A stretch of DNA of 64,000 bases from Yersinia entomophaga (GCF_001656035.1 NZ_CP010029.1:1020885-1084884), one strand, 5' to 3'. Positions 40,549 to 49,798 are shown, numbered from the stretch's first letter. The notes: generated from the sequence alone by a model not told the origin. Program-made: numbers and translations.

Positions 40549-41409
40549 ATGTTTTTATCTAGAAAACTAGAGGCATTTATGGCGGTTGTGGAATACGGTT
40601 CTTTAAGTAAAGCGGCGCGAGTTATGAATCGCACTACGCCACCCGTAGCCAAATCGATTAAAGACTTTGAAAGTATTATAGGAAAGAAACTGTTCAAAAG
40701 AGAAAAATTTGGCATGAGCCTCACTCATGATGGAGAAGTGCTATATAATGATCTGAAGGATCTTCATCAGCAAGATAAAGAAATTACCAGCAAACATCTT
40801 ACGGGGCATGTTTCTAATGCGGTGAATATTTATTACGATTGGGGTAAGGTGGATAGCTTAACAAAAATATGGGAAGTGGCAGAGAAGAACAATATACATG
40901 CAAGCATTATTAGATTTTGCTATGAAATGATTGATGATATTTGTGACTTTGACGGAAATAGCTTGATTATCTCTTCAGAGAAAATTCTTTGCGACAGATT
41001 TTCTCTCATTAAAGAAGCCTGTGATACCGGTTTGGGGGTTTATGCCCGTAAGGAAATTATTGGTGAAAATTCAGATATTATCAATTTATTACGTAGCAAT
41101 ACTTGGCTATGCAATCCAATACTGTATAAGAGCGAATTTATAAAATCGTTAGAAGAAGAGGTGAAGAAGTCTGTGAGCAAAGTTAGCATCAGACAGGTAG
41201 ATAATTTAAATTGTTGCCTGAGTTTTATCAATTCTGGTAATTATGTTTGTATTACTGACTCGATTATCGATAGTTTTGCCGTTTGTAATAAACTAGGTTT
41301 TGTTAACCTTAAAGATCACTTTGGCGATCATAAGTTCTACTTTTATAAATCCAGATCGCATTCCAGCGTGCTCAATGGGTTAATAGACTTTGTAAAAGCA
41401 ATAAACTGA
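40549..41409 (+). CDS. Atypical LysR-type transcription regulator
   Basis: A 286-residue protein. The N-terminal LysR winged helix is clear (LEAFMAVVEYGSLSKAARVM, about 7-26, and GKKLFKREKFGMSLTHDGEVLY, about 45-66). The remainder is a highly divergent effector domain with few hydrophobic family blocks, rich in Lys, Asn and Ile, with several cysteines (SLIKEACDTG, TWLCNPIL, NLNCCLSFINSG). Codon use is much more AT-rich than in neighbouring genes, which suggests horizontal acquisition. A ribosome site AAGGATGGTG precedes the ATG. No target gene is adjacent. I do not recognise the specific regulator. Confidence 0.8.
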   Translation: MFLSRKLEAFMAVVEYGSLSKAARVMNRTTPPVAKSIKDFESIIGKKLFKREKFGMSLTHDGEVLYNDLKDLHQQDKEITSKHLTGHVSNAVNIYYDWGKVDSLTKIWEVAEKNNIHASIIRFCYEMIDDICDFDGNSLIISSEKILCDRFSLIKEACDTGLGVYARKEIIGENSDIINLLRSNTWLCNPILYKSEFIKSLEEEVKKSVSKVSIRQVDNLNCCLSFINSGNYVCITDSIIDSFAVCNKLGFVNLKDHFGDHKFYFYKSRSHSSVLNGLIDFVKAIN

Positions 41410-42178
41410 TAAGTAAAAATTAGCGCACTGAGGTATACAGTCTGGTAGTTTGTCATGTTTGTTGGCATTGATTCTTGATCTATATAAGACTCAGATAGAG
41501 GAATATTTATATTTCTTTTATCGTGGTTGGCATGCTGACAAACATTACTTTTGAGTCAATAGGGATGTAACGCACCCAGTGTCACTTTCGCGCTGAGAAC
41601 CAACATGTATTCCATTTGGGTAAAGCATCGCCATTGAATGAGGGACGGGGGTCTATCGCATTGGGTTGTTCATATTGCCTCTCGTCAAAGGTTTGGCGAT
41701 AGAACGAGTTTAGAGCCTAGCAAAGGATAGAGAGGATATACCGGGTGTCGGTGGCGGAAAATAGGGTGTGGTTTGGCGAAATTTAACCTGGTTAAGCACC
41801 TTTTTGATTTTGAACCGAAATAAAAAATCATTTTGAACCGAAATAAAAAATCTATAGTGCGATCTTCGTTTAAATTGACGAGTATATGACTGAGCGCATC
41901 CTGTTCAACTCTATCCAAGGGCTGTTAACTAAGGGGAATGCTGCTCATCTTAGCTTCTGCCTGAAGCGTTAAGGCCTGCTAGAAGGCGAAAGGAGTTTAT
42001 TGGTAGGATAATACCGGTAGTTGGGGGAGCATCATTTCGTTCTTCACCCTTCGGGTTACCGAAGTGCAATGTTGTCTCACGCTGCTCGACTCAAACCCTG
42101 TCGAAAGTTATTACCTTCGCCCAAAATATCTAAGGGTGGTTTGGTGATGGGGTTAATACCTTGGAAATATAATAGAGA
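41410..42178. other. Spacer between LysR gene and tRNA-Tyr pair
   Basis: A 769-bp region without a supported gene. It contains a 23-bp tandem duplication (listed separately) and, from about 42030 to 42130, a GC-richer stretch with a small hairpin ACCC-TTC-GGGT (42048-42057). The 3' part must include the end of the tRNA-Tyr transcript (minus strand), but no T-tailed terminator was found. Confidence 0.5.
41807..41852. repeat. Perfect 23-bp tandem duplication
   Basis: Two identical adjacent 23-bp copies (41807-41829 and 41830-41852), each containing TTTTGAACCGAAATAAAAAA. It lies in non-coding DNA and is probably a recent slippage or duplication. Confidence 0.9.
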
Positions 42179-42263
<85 letters not shown>

Positions 42264-42389
42264 ACTGAATTCGTGGTTTTTATTTCTGGCTAAATACCTG
42301 GCCGGTATTTTTTAATGATTTTGCTATTCATCTTAATTACTGCGCTTGGCTATTTAATATTCCGAATAACCTAACAAGCCAGTTTAAAA

Positions 42390-42474
<85 letters not shown>

Positions 42475-42518
42475 ACTGGCCTAACTGCTTAGAAACGTTG
42501 TCTCGGTAAGCGGGGCGC

Positions 42519-42546
42519 ATCATATCAAATGAAGCGCCACTGTAAA
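42519..42546 (-). promoter_or_regulatory. Sigma-70 promoter of the tRNA-Tyr pair
   Basis: On the minus strand: -35 TTTACA (42541-42546), 16-bp spacer, -10 TATGAT (42519-42524), followed by a GC-rich discriminator (GCGCCCCGC). That discriminator is the hallmark of stable-RNA promoters under stringent control. Transcription would start near 42512, about 38 bp before the tRNA. Confidence 0.88.
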
Positions 42547-42633
42547 GACTTGATTTGAAAAAAAAGATTTGTTTGCCGTTTTTTTGCTCTTGAAGGTGTT
42601 TCTTCAAACAAAAACTAACGATTTATTGTGCAG

Positions 42634-43482
42634 TTACAGAATAACTGTGCGATTACCGTAAACAAAAACGCGCTGCGCTAAAACACGATAAAGTGCGCGG
42701 CTCAGTACGTTTTTCTCCACATCTCGGCCAGCACGCATCATATCTTCAGCGGTATAAGAATGATCGACGTGGATAACGTCCTGCATGATAATTGGGCCTT
42801 CATCCAGACTGTCATTTACATAGTGAGCCGTTGCCCCAATAATTTTCACGCCGCGTTCATAAGCCTGATGATAAGGGCGTGCACCAATAAAAGCTGGCAG
42901 GAATGAATGATGGATATTGATAATTTGGTATGGATAGCGCTGTACAAAGGCAGGAGTTAATACCCGCATATATTTGGCCAGAACAACATAATCAGGTTGG
43001 TATTGGTCGATCTGCGTAATCAGCTGTTGATCGTGTTGATCCCGAGTTAATCCTTCATGGCTAACCAGATGGAAGGGGATATCAAACCGCTCGACCAGGT
43101 GTCGCAATGAATCATGGTTACCAATGACGGCGGCGATTTCTACATCCAGTCCACCATAAGCGCTTTTCATTAACAGGTCGCCAAGGCAATGAGCTTCTTT
43201 GGTGACCATGATAACAATGCGTCTGCGCCCTGCAGTATGCAGCTCGCGGCTGGTACCTTCGGGCAGTGCATCATCCAAATCGGCGAGCAACGTTGTGTCG
43301 TTAAAGATCCCTTCCAGTTCGGTGCGCATAAAGAAGCGCCCGGTCAGATGATCTACAAACTCATTATTTTGAACAATATTAAGCTGATGCTTGTAACAAA
43401 TATTGGTGATCTTGGCGATTAACCCTTTGGCATCAGGACAAATGGTACGTAATACTTTTCTTTGTATATTCTGGTGTGGCAT
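42634..43482 (-). CDS. purU: Formyltetrahydrofolate deformylase PurU
   Basis: Hydrolyses 10-formyltetrahydrofolate to formate and tetrahydrofolate, supplying formate to PurT and balancing the folate pool. The 282-residue protein has an N-terminal ACT domain (VLRTICPDAKGLIAKITNIC) and a formyltransferase-fold domain with the catalytic segments IINIHHSFLPAFIG and ATAHYVNDSLDEGPII. It is about the E. coli length (280). ychJ lies 81 bp upstream on the same strand, so ychJ-purU may be co-transcribed. Confidence 0.96.
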   Translation of the reverse strand: MPHQNIQRKVLRTICPDAKGLIAKITNICYKHQLNIVQNNEFVDHLTGRFFMRTELEGIFNDTTLLADLDDALPEGTSRELHTAGRRRIVIMVTKEAHCLGDLLMKSAYGGLDVEIAAVIGNHDSLRHLVERFDIPFHLVSHEGLTRDQHDQQLITQIDQYQPDYVVLAKYMRVLTPAFVQRYPYQIINIHHSFLPAFIGARPYHQAYERGVKIIGATAHYVNDSLDEGPIIMQDVIHVDHSYTAEDMMRAGRDVEKNVLSRALYRVLAQRVFVYGNRTVIL

Positions 43483-43563
43483 AAGTTGGTCAATCCTGTC
43501 TGAGATATCTTTGATGTTGTGTTTTAATTCGATGCAGCCAGATTAGGCACGTTTAGGCGTAAA

Positions 43564-44025
43564 TCATCCGCAGCATTTCTTATATTTTTTGCCTGAACCG
43601 CAAGGACAACTGTCGTTCCTGCCGACCTGAGGGCGTATTCCATCAATATAGTACCAGCGTTCATTTAAACGAAGGAAGCGCGAACGTTCATGCATCATCG
43701 AAATGGCACCGCTATTGCCTTCTTTAAATCGGGCAACAAACTCGACAAATCCTTCATCTGGATGGGAACCGGCCGCTTCTTCTCTAACGGTTAAACCCAA
43801 CCACTGCGTGCCTGCAAAACCCTCTGCGATATTGTCACGCCATTTTTCTGCATGGCAATCGGGATGCCAGGTACCTACCAAATAATTGACGTCTTCTTTG
43901 ACATAAGCGCTGTAGCGCGAACGCATCAGAATGCCAGGCGTAGCTGCTACTTTAGCGCCGAGAATATAGGGTTCGCAGCAAAGTTCGTAATTTATACGGC
44001 TTCCGCAGGGGCAAGACTCTGTCAA
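43564..44025 (-). CDS. ychJ: UPF0225 SEC-C motif protein YchJ
   Basis: A 153-residue cytoplasmic protein with zinc-binding SEC-C motifs at both ends: [15 protein letters not shown] near the N-terminus and [15 protein letters not shown] at the C-terminus. The central domain is an NTF2-like fold ([33 protein letters not shown]). Function is unknown. I chose a TTG start at 44025: it sits 4-5 nt behind AGGAGA and gives the family length (152 in E. coli) with the family start position. The ATG at 44043 and the longer frame to 44124 lack such a site. Confidence 0.88.
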   Translation of the reverse strand: MTESCPCGSRINYELCCEPYILGAKVAATPGILMRSRYSAYVKEDVNYLVGTWHPDCHAEKWRDNIAEGFAGTQWLGLTVREEAAGSHPDEGFVEFVARFKEGNSGAISMMHERSRFLRLNERWYYIDGIRPQVGRNDSCPCGSGKKYKKCCG

Positions 44026-44304
44026 AATATCTCCTGATAACATAATTAAATTCGCGTAATGCAATCTCTTCGTGGCAAGGTTGTGTAATGACGATTGCCT
44101 GACGCAATTTTCCAGGATGTGCACAGGAATGATTAAATTGTGCAGATCGGTCCAATTTGAAAGGTTTCAGCCGTATATCTTACCTAATCACCCCCCAAGG
44201 TTCAAAGGCATGGACTTAAAATGGGAATCGCGTGTCCTGTGTTTTTTATTGTGATGCCAATGGCTAAAATTGACCGGTGTTTCATTTTAATGTAAATTGC
44301 GTTT
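44026..44304. other. Spacer upstream of ychJ
   Basis: The 280 bp between the ychJ start and the CRP site. No supported ORF. It should contain the ychJ promoter (leftward), which I could not assign. Confidence 0.4.
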
Positions 44305-44320
44305 TGTGATTTAGATCACA
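44305..44320. promoter_or_regulatory. Predicted CRP-cAMP site before a small ORF
   Basis: TGTGA-TTTAGA-TCACA is a perfect CRP core palindrome, centred at 44312.5. A plausible -10 (TGTAAT, 44322-44327) follows directly, so bound CRP would cover the core promoter of the downstream small ORF and probably repress it. FNR binding is less likely because the TTGAT half-site is missing. Confidence 0.75.
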
Positions 44321-44350
44321 TTGTAATGGCGAAATTGAAAGGTCAAAATC

Positions 44351-44422
44351 ATGAAGTTAATCAATAGAATCATCGCGATGTTCGAAAACATGCATATCTC
44401 TTTCGGCACATTCAACGCCTAA
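44351..44422 (+). CDS. Predicted 23-residue protein, AzuC-like
   Basis: An ATG at 44351 opens 23 codons ending in TAA (44420-44422), with AAAGG about 8 nt upstream. The peptide MKLINRIIAMFENMHISF followed by GTFNA is amphipathic. From memory, the E. coli small protein AzuC starts MKLRKILKSMFNNYCKTF: MKL, MF, N13 and F18 fall at the same positions. AzuC is encoded by the dual-function RNA AzuCR, which is repressed by CRP; here a perfect CRP site lies 31 bp upstream of the ATG. A hairpin follows 18 bp after the stop. The similarity covers only 18 residues and could be chance, so the identity is tentative. Confidence 0.5.
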   Translation: MKLINRIIAMFENMHISFGTFNA

Positions 44423-44440
44423 TCATTTTCTGGCGTTTTT

Positions 44441-44464
44441 ACCCAGGCCTGATGAGGTCTGGGT
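44441..44464 (+). terminator. Hairpin after the AzuC-like ORF
   Basis: A 10-bp stem with one G-T wobble (44441-44450 with 44455-44464) and GATG loop follows the small ORF. The tail is ATCATTTAAC, a weak T-run. It could define the 3' end of a roughly 130-nt transcript. Confidence 0.5.
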
Positions 44465-45043
44465 ATCATTTAACTCAACTCGCTGATAGTGAGTCGTATT
44501 CTACGATTCCGATAGTGTTCTTCATCTTCACTTTGCCTCATCCCTCAACTCCCCCAGGTAAGATTCCGTCCTCAGATTGTGCTCCATATAAACGTTACCG
44601 TCTCATTAAACGGGTGGGTTATCGAGATGCCTCGTAGCAATTATTCTCTGTTGCAATACGATTAACTTTCTCTGTGAGACTCCGTGCAAAATGCAAGATT
44701 AGTCACGATTACTTACAGCCAAAGATTGGATTGTTCACTTATGATGCTGTAATTCAGCGATTAGAACGCGATGGTTCGATGATAATCAGGGTTATAAATT
44801 GCTCGATAATTCATTTGGTTAATTTGATGAATCAGATGGCAGAGTGATGACTAACAAGGATGTTAGCTGTATCTCACTAATGAGAATTAATGAAATTACA
44901 ACTAATGAAAGCGTGCATGATGCTAAGTCCTGTGGGCAGTATAGCCAAATAGACGCTGTTAATAGTTTTGAGCATAGCTGACGTTGGTTGCGAAACGGGA
45001 ACCGTATTCGAGTGAGATATACCGAAACACATGCGAGTGGATA
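44465..45043. other. Intergenic region upstream of rssA
   Basis: About 580 bp without a supported gene. A 61-codon plus-strand frame (44452-44637) overlaps the hairpin and has no ribosome site or recognisable similarity. The rssA promoter should lie in the right part; no boxes could be assigned. Confidence 0.45.
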
Positions 45044-45973
45044 ATGCGACAAATAAAGGTAGGTTTAGCTCTTGGTGCAGGTGCAGCAAAAGGATGGGCG
45101 CACATTGGTGTGATCAATGCGCTGAAAAAGCTGGATGTGGAAATTGATATCATCGCCGGTTGTTCGGTTGGTGCACTCGTTGGCGCGGCGCAGGCGACCC
45201 AGCACATGCCGGAACTGGAGCGTTGGGTCAGATCCTTCAGCTATTGGGATGTGATTAAACTGATGGATTTTTCATGGCGAAGGGGCGGATTACTGCGAGG
45301 TGAACGTGTATTTAATACGGTGGGCGAACTTCTTTCAATCGATGACATGAGCCAGTGCGCCATTCCTTTTGGGGCGGTAGCAACCAACCTGAGTACTGGT
45401 AGAGAGTTATGGCTTACTGAAGGCAATATCCATCAGGCCATTCGTGCATCCTGTAGCATGCCGGGATTGTTCTCCCCCGTTTGGCTTGACGGCTACTGGC
45501 TGGTGGATGGTGCGGTGGTGAATCCGGTTCCTGTTTCATTGACCAGGGCAATGGGGGCTGACGTGGTCATTGCCGTTGATTTACAGCACGACGCACATCT
45601 TATGCAGCAAGATCTGCTTTCTATCAGTATGCCAACGGAGGAAACTCCTTCCGATATGCCACAAAACTGGCGCAGTCGCCTACGTGATCGCATTGCCCAT
45701 CTGGCACCAAAACGTTCGAATACGCCTCCGAGCGCGATGGAAATTATGTCTACCTCTATCCAGGTGTTAGAAAACCGCCTGAAACGTAACCGTATGGCCG
45801 GCGATCCACCTGATGTGCTGATTCAACCTTATTGCCCACAGATATCTACTTTAGATTTTCATCGGGCGAATGAAGCCATTGCTGCCGGTGAATCGGCGGT
45901 TGAGCGCAAACTTGAGCAATTAGTGCTTTTAGCTAAAAGAAGAGGAAAAACACAGAATGGAAATAAAAATTGA
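45044..45973 (+). CDS. rssA: Patatin-like phospholipase family protein RssA
   Basis: A 309-residue cytoplasmic patatin-fold protein. The oxyanion block GLALGAGAAKGWAHIG is at the N-terminus, the nucleophile serine lies in AGCSVGALVG (G-x-S-x-G) and the aspartate of the dyad in LVDGAVVNPVPV. The physiological substrate is unknown. The ATG at 45044 (MRQIKVGLALG) gives the family length; the 20 in-frame codons before it are dropped. It precedes rssB by 79 bp on the same strand, the same pair as in E. coli, where a promoter upstream of rssA drives part of rssB expression. Confidence 0.93.
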   Translation: MRQIKVGLALGAGAAKGWAHIGVINALKKLDVEIDIIAGCSVGALVGAAQATQHMPELERWVRSFSYWDVIKLMDFSWRRGGLLRGERVFNTVGELLSIDDMSQCAIPFGAVATNLSTGRELWLTEGNIHQAIRASCSMPGLFSPVWLDGYWLVDGAVVNPVPVSLTRAMGADVVIAVDLQHDAHLMQQDLLSISMPTEETPSDMPQNWRSRLRDRIAHLAPKRSNTPPSAMEIMSTSIQVLENRLKRNRMAGDPPDVLIQPYCPQISTLDFHRANEAIAAGESAVERKLEQLVLLAKRRGKTQNGNKN

Positions 45974-46052
45974 CGTCATGGCCACTTCTGGCAAGCACAA
46001 GTCACCTTTTTGAGCCACTATTAGCACAACGATAGCTAAGAGATAACATTGC

Positions 46053-47066
46053 ATGGACAAACCGTTTACAGATAAGAACATTTTGATTGTTGAAGATGAA
46101 ATGGTCTTTCGCACGGTACTGAATAATTATCTGAGCAACCTAGGGGCTTCGATATTACAGGCATCGAACGGTCTTGAAGCATTGAATTTGTTGGAAAACA
46201 GTATGCCTGACCTGATTCTCTGCGATTTGGCTATGCCAGAAATGGGAGGGATTGAACTGGTTGAGCAACTGCTGGTTCGGGGGATTAAAACTCCGGTTCT
46301 GGTTATCTCAGCCACAGACAAAATGACGGATATCGCGCAGGTTCTACGTTTGGGTGTAAAAGATGTTTTACTCAAACCTATAGATGATTTACATCGCCTG
46401 CGGGAAGCGGTATTGACTTGCCTGTATCCGACATTGTTTAGCTCTCCGGCGATTGAGGAAACTGAACTTATTCAAGACTGGGATGCGCTGAAGAAAAATC
46501 CGTTTGAAGCCGCTCAGTTACTGCATCAGTTACAACCGCCCGCGCAACAAGTTATTGCTCGTTGCCGCGTGAATTACCGCCAGCTAACCGGCGTTGATCA
46601 ACCGGGATTGGTTTTGGATATCGCCGCACTTTCTGATAGCGATTTGGCTTTCTATTGTCTTGATGTCACTCGAGCCGGTGATAATGGTGTTCTCGCGGCA
46701 TTATTACTACGGGTGTTATTCAACGGTATCTTGCAAGAACACTTAGCCGGTCGCCATCACCGTCTGCCGCAAATGCCGGCGTTGCTTAAACAGGTTAACC
46801 AACTCTTAAGACGAGCCCATCTTGAAGGGCAATTCCCCCTGTTGGTCGGGTATTACAATTCGGAATACAAAAACTTGATCCTGGTTTCCGCCGGGCTGCA
46901 TGCTAATGTCAGCGCGGGTAAAAACCATATACAGCTGAGTAATGGCGTGCCTTTGGGAACGCTGAGAACCGCTCATTTAAATCAAATCAGTCAGCGCTGC
47001 GAGGCTTGGCAGTGTCAGGTATGGGGAGGGGGCAGCCAATTAAGACTTATGCTTTCTGCTGAATAA
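46053..47066 (+). CDS. rssB: RpoS adaptor / response regulator RssB
   Basis: Adaptor that delivers sigma-S (RpoS) to the ClpXP protease during growth. The 337-residue protein has the E. coli length: an N-terminal receiver domain with the acidic pair Glu14-Asp15 (LIVEDE), the phosphorylation site Asp58 (LILCDLAMPEMGG) and the lysine in VLLKP; the C-terminal half is the PP2C-like domain (NYRQLTGVDQPGLVLDIAAL, LLVGYYNSEYKNLILVSAGL). It is probably co-transcribed with rssA. In E. coli galU follows; here it does not. Confidence 0.97.
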   Translation: MDKPFTDKNILIVEDEMVFRTVLNNYLSNLGASILQASNGLEALNLLENSMPDLILCDLAMPEMGGIELVEQLLVRGIKTPVLVISATDKMTDIAQVLRLGVKDVLLKPIDDLHRLREAVLTCLYPTLFSSPAIEETELIQDWDALKKNPFEAAQLLHQLQPPAQQVIARCRVNYRQLTGVDQPGLVLDIAALSDSDLAFYCLDVTRAGDNGVLAALLLRVLFNGILQEHLAGRHHRLPQMPALLKQVNQLLRRAHLEGQFPLLVGYYNSEYKNLILVSAGLHANVSAGKNHIQLSNGVPLGTLRTAHLNQISQRCEAWQCQVWGGGSQLRLMLSAE

Positions 47067-47685
47067 TATTCATTATGCTTATTTACCATTCGTCATCCAT
47101 TATCCCCACTGTCTTATTTCCCTCCCTTTTTTAAGTCTCGTATGTAGCCTATTTTTTGAACCAATGAAAAGAAACTCTGACCTGTAAATATAAGTCAGCT
47201 TATATCCTTCGTTTTTCCGTTGATTGCTACACTTCAATTGCCGGGTCTTAAGGTTACGTTAATGCTTCTCTCTTAAACTACGCTTAATGGCTGACAGCAT
47301 GCGGAAATAGTCATGCCCTTCGTGGCGGCTTAGGCTATTGAAAATCGCAAACTAATCATGCAACACCGGATTAATCGCCCATGTTGAATCTGAAAATGTT
47401 AACGATGGTTGATAAAGCATTAATACAGACTGTGCAATTGTGTGCTGCTGCCAGCAGTAGCCACTAACGTACCAGGGTTTTTATTCATCTACCTTTTATT
47501 CTAGTGGTCCGAGAGTTCGGTGAATCGCCGCTGCAAACGGTTTGTATCGTTTCGACAATGTGTCATTAGCGCAATACATGTAGCGGTATGCTCTGGCTTA
47601 TTTATTAAACATTCGATCGCTAAAGATGATTGAAAGTTTCGTGGCTAACAATTGGTTTTCGATTTAAACGGTTAGGGTAAATATA
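47067..47685. other. Intergenic region rssB/ugd, no galU
   Basis: A 619-bp region with no ORF on the plus strand. In E. coli galU occupies the place between rssB and hns; no galU remnant could be seen. The region holds two direct repeats resembling PmrA boxes (listed separately), and should contain the ugd promoter. Confidence 0.6.
47247..47288 (+). promoter_or_regulatory. Two PmrA-box-like direct repeats upstream of ugd
   Basis: CTTAAG-N5-GTTAAT (47247-47263) and CTTAAA-N5-CTTAAT (47272-47288) each deviate at one place from the remembered PmrA consensus YTTAAK-N5-YTTAAK. They are spaced 25 bp apart, about 400 bp before the ugd start. In Salmonella and Yersinia ugd (pmrE) is under PmrA/PhoP control for polymyxin resistance. 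The distance to the gene is long, so relevance depends on where transcription starts. Confidence 0.4.
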
Positions 47686-49035
47686 ATGAAAGTAACCATT
47701 TTTGGTATTGGCTACGTCGGATTGGTTCAAGCCGCAGTATTTGCTGAGGTTGGGCATGATGTACTTTGTATTGATGTCGATGCACGTAAGGTAGAAGGCT
47801 TGCAAAAAGGGCATCTGCCAATTTTTGAGCCTGGGCTGTCTACTTTGGTAAAAGAAAACGTTGAGGCTGGTCGTCTGCATTTCTCTACGGATGCGAAAGC
47901 TGGTGTACATCACAGTGCCATCCAATTTATTGCTGTTGGTACTCCGCCAGATGAGAATGGTGCCGCAGATTTGCAATATGTGATTCAGGTTTCAGAAACT
48001 ATCGCTAAATATATGATGGAACCTAAAGTTATCATTGATAAATCCACGGTTCCGGTGGGTACTGCCGATAAAGTTCGGAGTGCCATGGCTGCAGTTCTAC
48101 GTCAGAGAGATATAGAGATCGACTTTGATGTGATATCCAATCCTGAATTTCTGAAAGAAGGGGCGGCGGTATCCGACTGTAAGCGCCCTGAGCGTATCGT
48201 AATAGGTACTGACAATAATGACGTGATTCCACTTATAAGTGAGCTGTATGAGCCATTTAATCGTAATCACGACCGTATGCTGGTAATGGATGTGCGCAGT
48301 GCTGAACTGACGAAGTATGCGGCTAACTGTATGCTGGCGACAAAAATCAGTTTTATGAATGAAATTGCAAATCTGGCCGAACTATTAGGCGCAGATGTAG
48401 AAAAAGTCCGGCAGGGTATAGGGTCAGATTCGCGTATTGGCTATCACTTTATATATTCAGGCTGCGGCTACGGTGGATCCTGTTTCCCAAAAGACGTTCA
48501 AGCATTAATTAGTACAGCTGAGAATATTGGTTATCAACCAAAACTGTTACAAGCCGTAGAGCAAGTCAACATTCAGCAAAAATCCAAACTGACTCAGTTT
48601 ATTAAAAAACACTATGGCGATAACCTGGCTGGAAAAACTTTTGCGCTATGGGGACTGGCATTTAAACCTAATACCGATGATATGCGTGAAGCGCCAAGTC
48701 GTGTTTTGCTGGAGTCGCTGTGGGAGGCTGGTGCTATTATTCAGGCTTATGATCCTGAAGCTATGGACGAAACTCAGCGGATTTATGGTTCGCGTGACGA
48801 TTTGAGATTAATGGGAACTAAAGAAGCTGCGCTTCAGGGGGCAGATGCGTTGGTTATTTGTACCGAGTGGCAAAACTTTCGAGCTCCAGATTTTGACGTT
48901 ATCAAATCCAGATTGAAAGAAGCGGTTATTTTTGATGGGCGTAATTTGTACGACCCGGAGCGCTTAAATAGCCGGGGCTTTATTTATTATGCCATCGGCC
49001 GCGGAGCATCGGTTAATCACGCTAACTCGCGCTAA
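47686..49035 (+). CDS. ugd: UDP-glucose 6-dehydrogenase Ugd
   Basis: Oxidises UDP-glucose to UDP-glucuronate, the precursor of aminoarabinose on lipid A and of glucuronate-containing polysaccharides. The 449-residue protein shows the N-terminal Rossmann motif [20 protein letters not shown], the segment [12 protein letters not shown], the catalytic cysteine in [16 protein letters not shown] and the C-terminal UDP-binding region ([19 protein letters not shown]). It is longer than E. coli Ugd (388) and of the length common in Yersinia and non-enteric bacteria. The ATG is preceded by TTAGGGTAAA. It sits between rssB and hns without an operon partner. Confidence 0.95.
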   Translation: MKVTIFGIGYVGLVQAAVFAEVGHDVLCIDVDARKVEGLQKGHLPIFEPGLSTLVKENVEAGRLHFSTDAKAGVHHSAIQFIAVGTPPDENGAADLQYVIQVSETIAKYMMEPKVIIDKSTVPVGTADKVRSAMAAVLRQRDIEIDFDVISNPEFLKEGAAVSDCKRPERIVIGTDNNDVIPLISELYEPFNRNHDRMLVMDVRSAELTKYAANCMLATKISFMNEIANLAELLGADVEKVRQGIGSDSRIGYHFIYSGCGYGGSCFPKDVQALISTAENIGYQPKLLQAVEQVNIQQKSKLTQFIKKHYGDNLAGKTFALWGLAFKPNTDDMREAPSRVLLESLWEAGAIIQAYDPEAMDETQRIYGSRDDLRLMGTKEAALQGADALVICTEWQNFRAPDFDVIKSRLKEAVIFDGRNLYDPERLNSRGFIYYAIGRGASVNHANSR

Positions 49036-49324
49036 GTAAGAACATTCTGAGCAGCGGTATGTTTTACAACGGCATACTGCTGCATTTTCTGATTTTTCTA
49101 TCCACGTTAAAACCGTAAATTTTCTTCTGAATAAATCTGACGTTGGTAAAACTATGACGACACTTTACCTGAAATTTAAAACTAACTATTAATATTGTTA
49201 TAGATTAGCAGAGTATTCTTATGGATTTGCTATGAAAATGATAACGGAGAGTAATTTATAGAGAAGTGTAATGATTGGTAAGAAATTGGGAATTTTTTCT
49301 GGGTTAAGGATCGTTTTTAAAACC
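49036..49324. other. Spacer between convergent ugd and hns
   Basis: An AT-rich 289-bp stretch with no gene. Apart from the terminator near hns no element was recognised. Confidence 0.4.
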
Positions 49325-49361
49325 CAATAAAAAATACCCTCAACATAAGAAGAGGGTATTT
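49325..49361 (-). terminator. Terminator of hns
   Basis: A 10-bp perfect stem (49332-49341 with 49352-49361) and 10-nt loop, with a six-T run on the minus strand, lie 30 bp past hns. It may also slow transcription coming from ugd. Confidence 0.88.
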
Positions 49362-49390
49362 CTCAGATAATAGTAAATGTTTAAATACTA

Positions 49391-49798
49391 TTACAGTAGG
49401 AAATCGTCCAGCGATTTACCTTGTTCATCGAGAGCTTTCTTAATCACAGCTGGAGTACGGCCTTGGCCGGTCCAAGTTTTCAGTTCGCCATTTTCATCAG
49501 TATATTGGTATTTAGCTGGGCGAGCTGCACGTTTAGCTTTGCCTGCTGCTTTAGCTGTACTTAAAGTGGCCATCAGCTCGTTCGGGTCAATACCGTCTGC
49601 AATAAGCATTTCACGATATTGCGACAGTTTACGCTCACGTTCTTCAATCTCAGCTTTAGACTGACGTTCTTCTTCAACACGCTCTTCAACAACTACCTTC
49701 AGCTTCTCAAGCATTTCTATCAATGTATCAACGTTACATTCGCGCGCTTGAGCACGTAGAGTACGGATGTTGTTTAGAATTTTTAACGCTTCGCTCAT
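49391..49798 (-). CDS. hns: Nucleoid-associated silencer H-NS
   Basis: Abundant DNA-binding protein that silences AT-rich and horizontally acquired genes. The 135-residue protein has the helical N-terminal oligomerisation region ([20 protein letters not shown] and a charged coiled coil up to about residue 65), a linker rich in Ala and Lys, and the C-terminal DNA-binding domain with the AT-hook-like loop [12 protein letters not shown]. Its identity rather than StpA is supported by the tdk-adhE neighbourhood. It is divergent from tdk with a long 746-bp spacer, which probably carries autoregulatory H-NS sites. Confidence 0.97.
   Translation of the reverse strand: MSEALKILNNIRTLRAQARECNVDTLIEMLEKLKVVVEERVEEERQSKAEIEERERKLSQYREMLIADGIDPNELMATLSTAKAAGKAKRAARPAKYQYTDENGELKTWTGQGRTPAVIKKALDEQGKSLDDFLL

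Noticed and set aside
41685..41918. 77-codon minus-strand ORF spanning the 23-bp duplication
   Set aside because: No ribosome site; composition follows the repeat and not a protein family.
42292..42310. Hairpin in the tRNA spacer as a terminator
   Set aside because: The T-run is on the plus strand while the tRNAs are on the minus strand; more likely a processing or neutral structure.
44452..44637. 61-codon plus-strand ORF upstream of rssA
   Set aside because: It begins inside a hairpin and has no ribosome site or recognisable domain.
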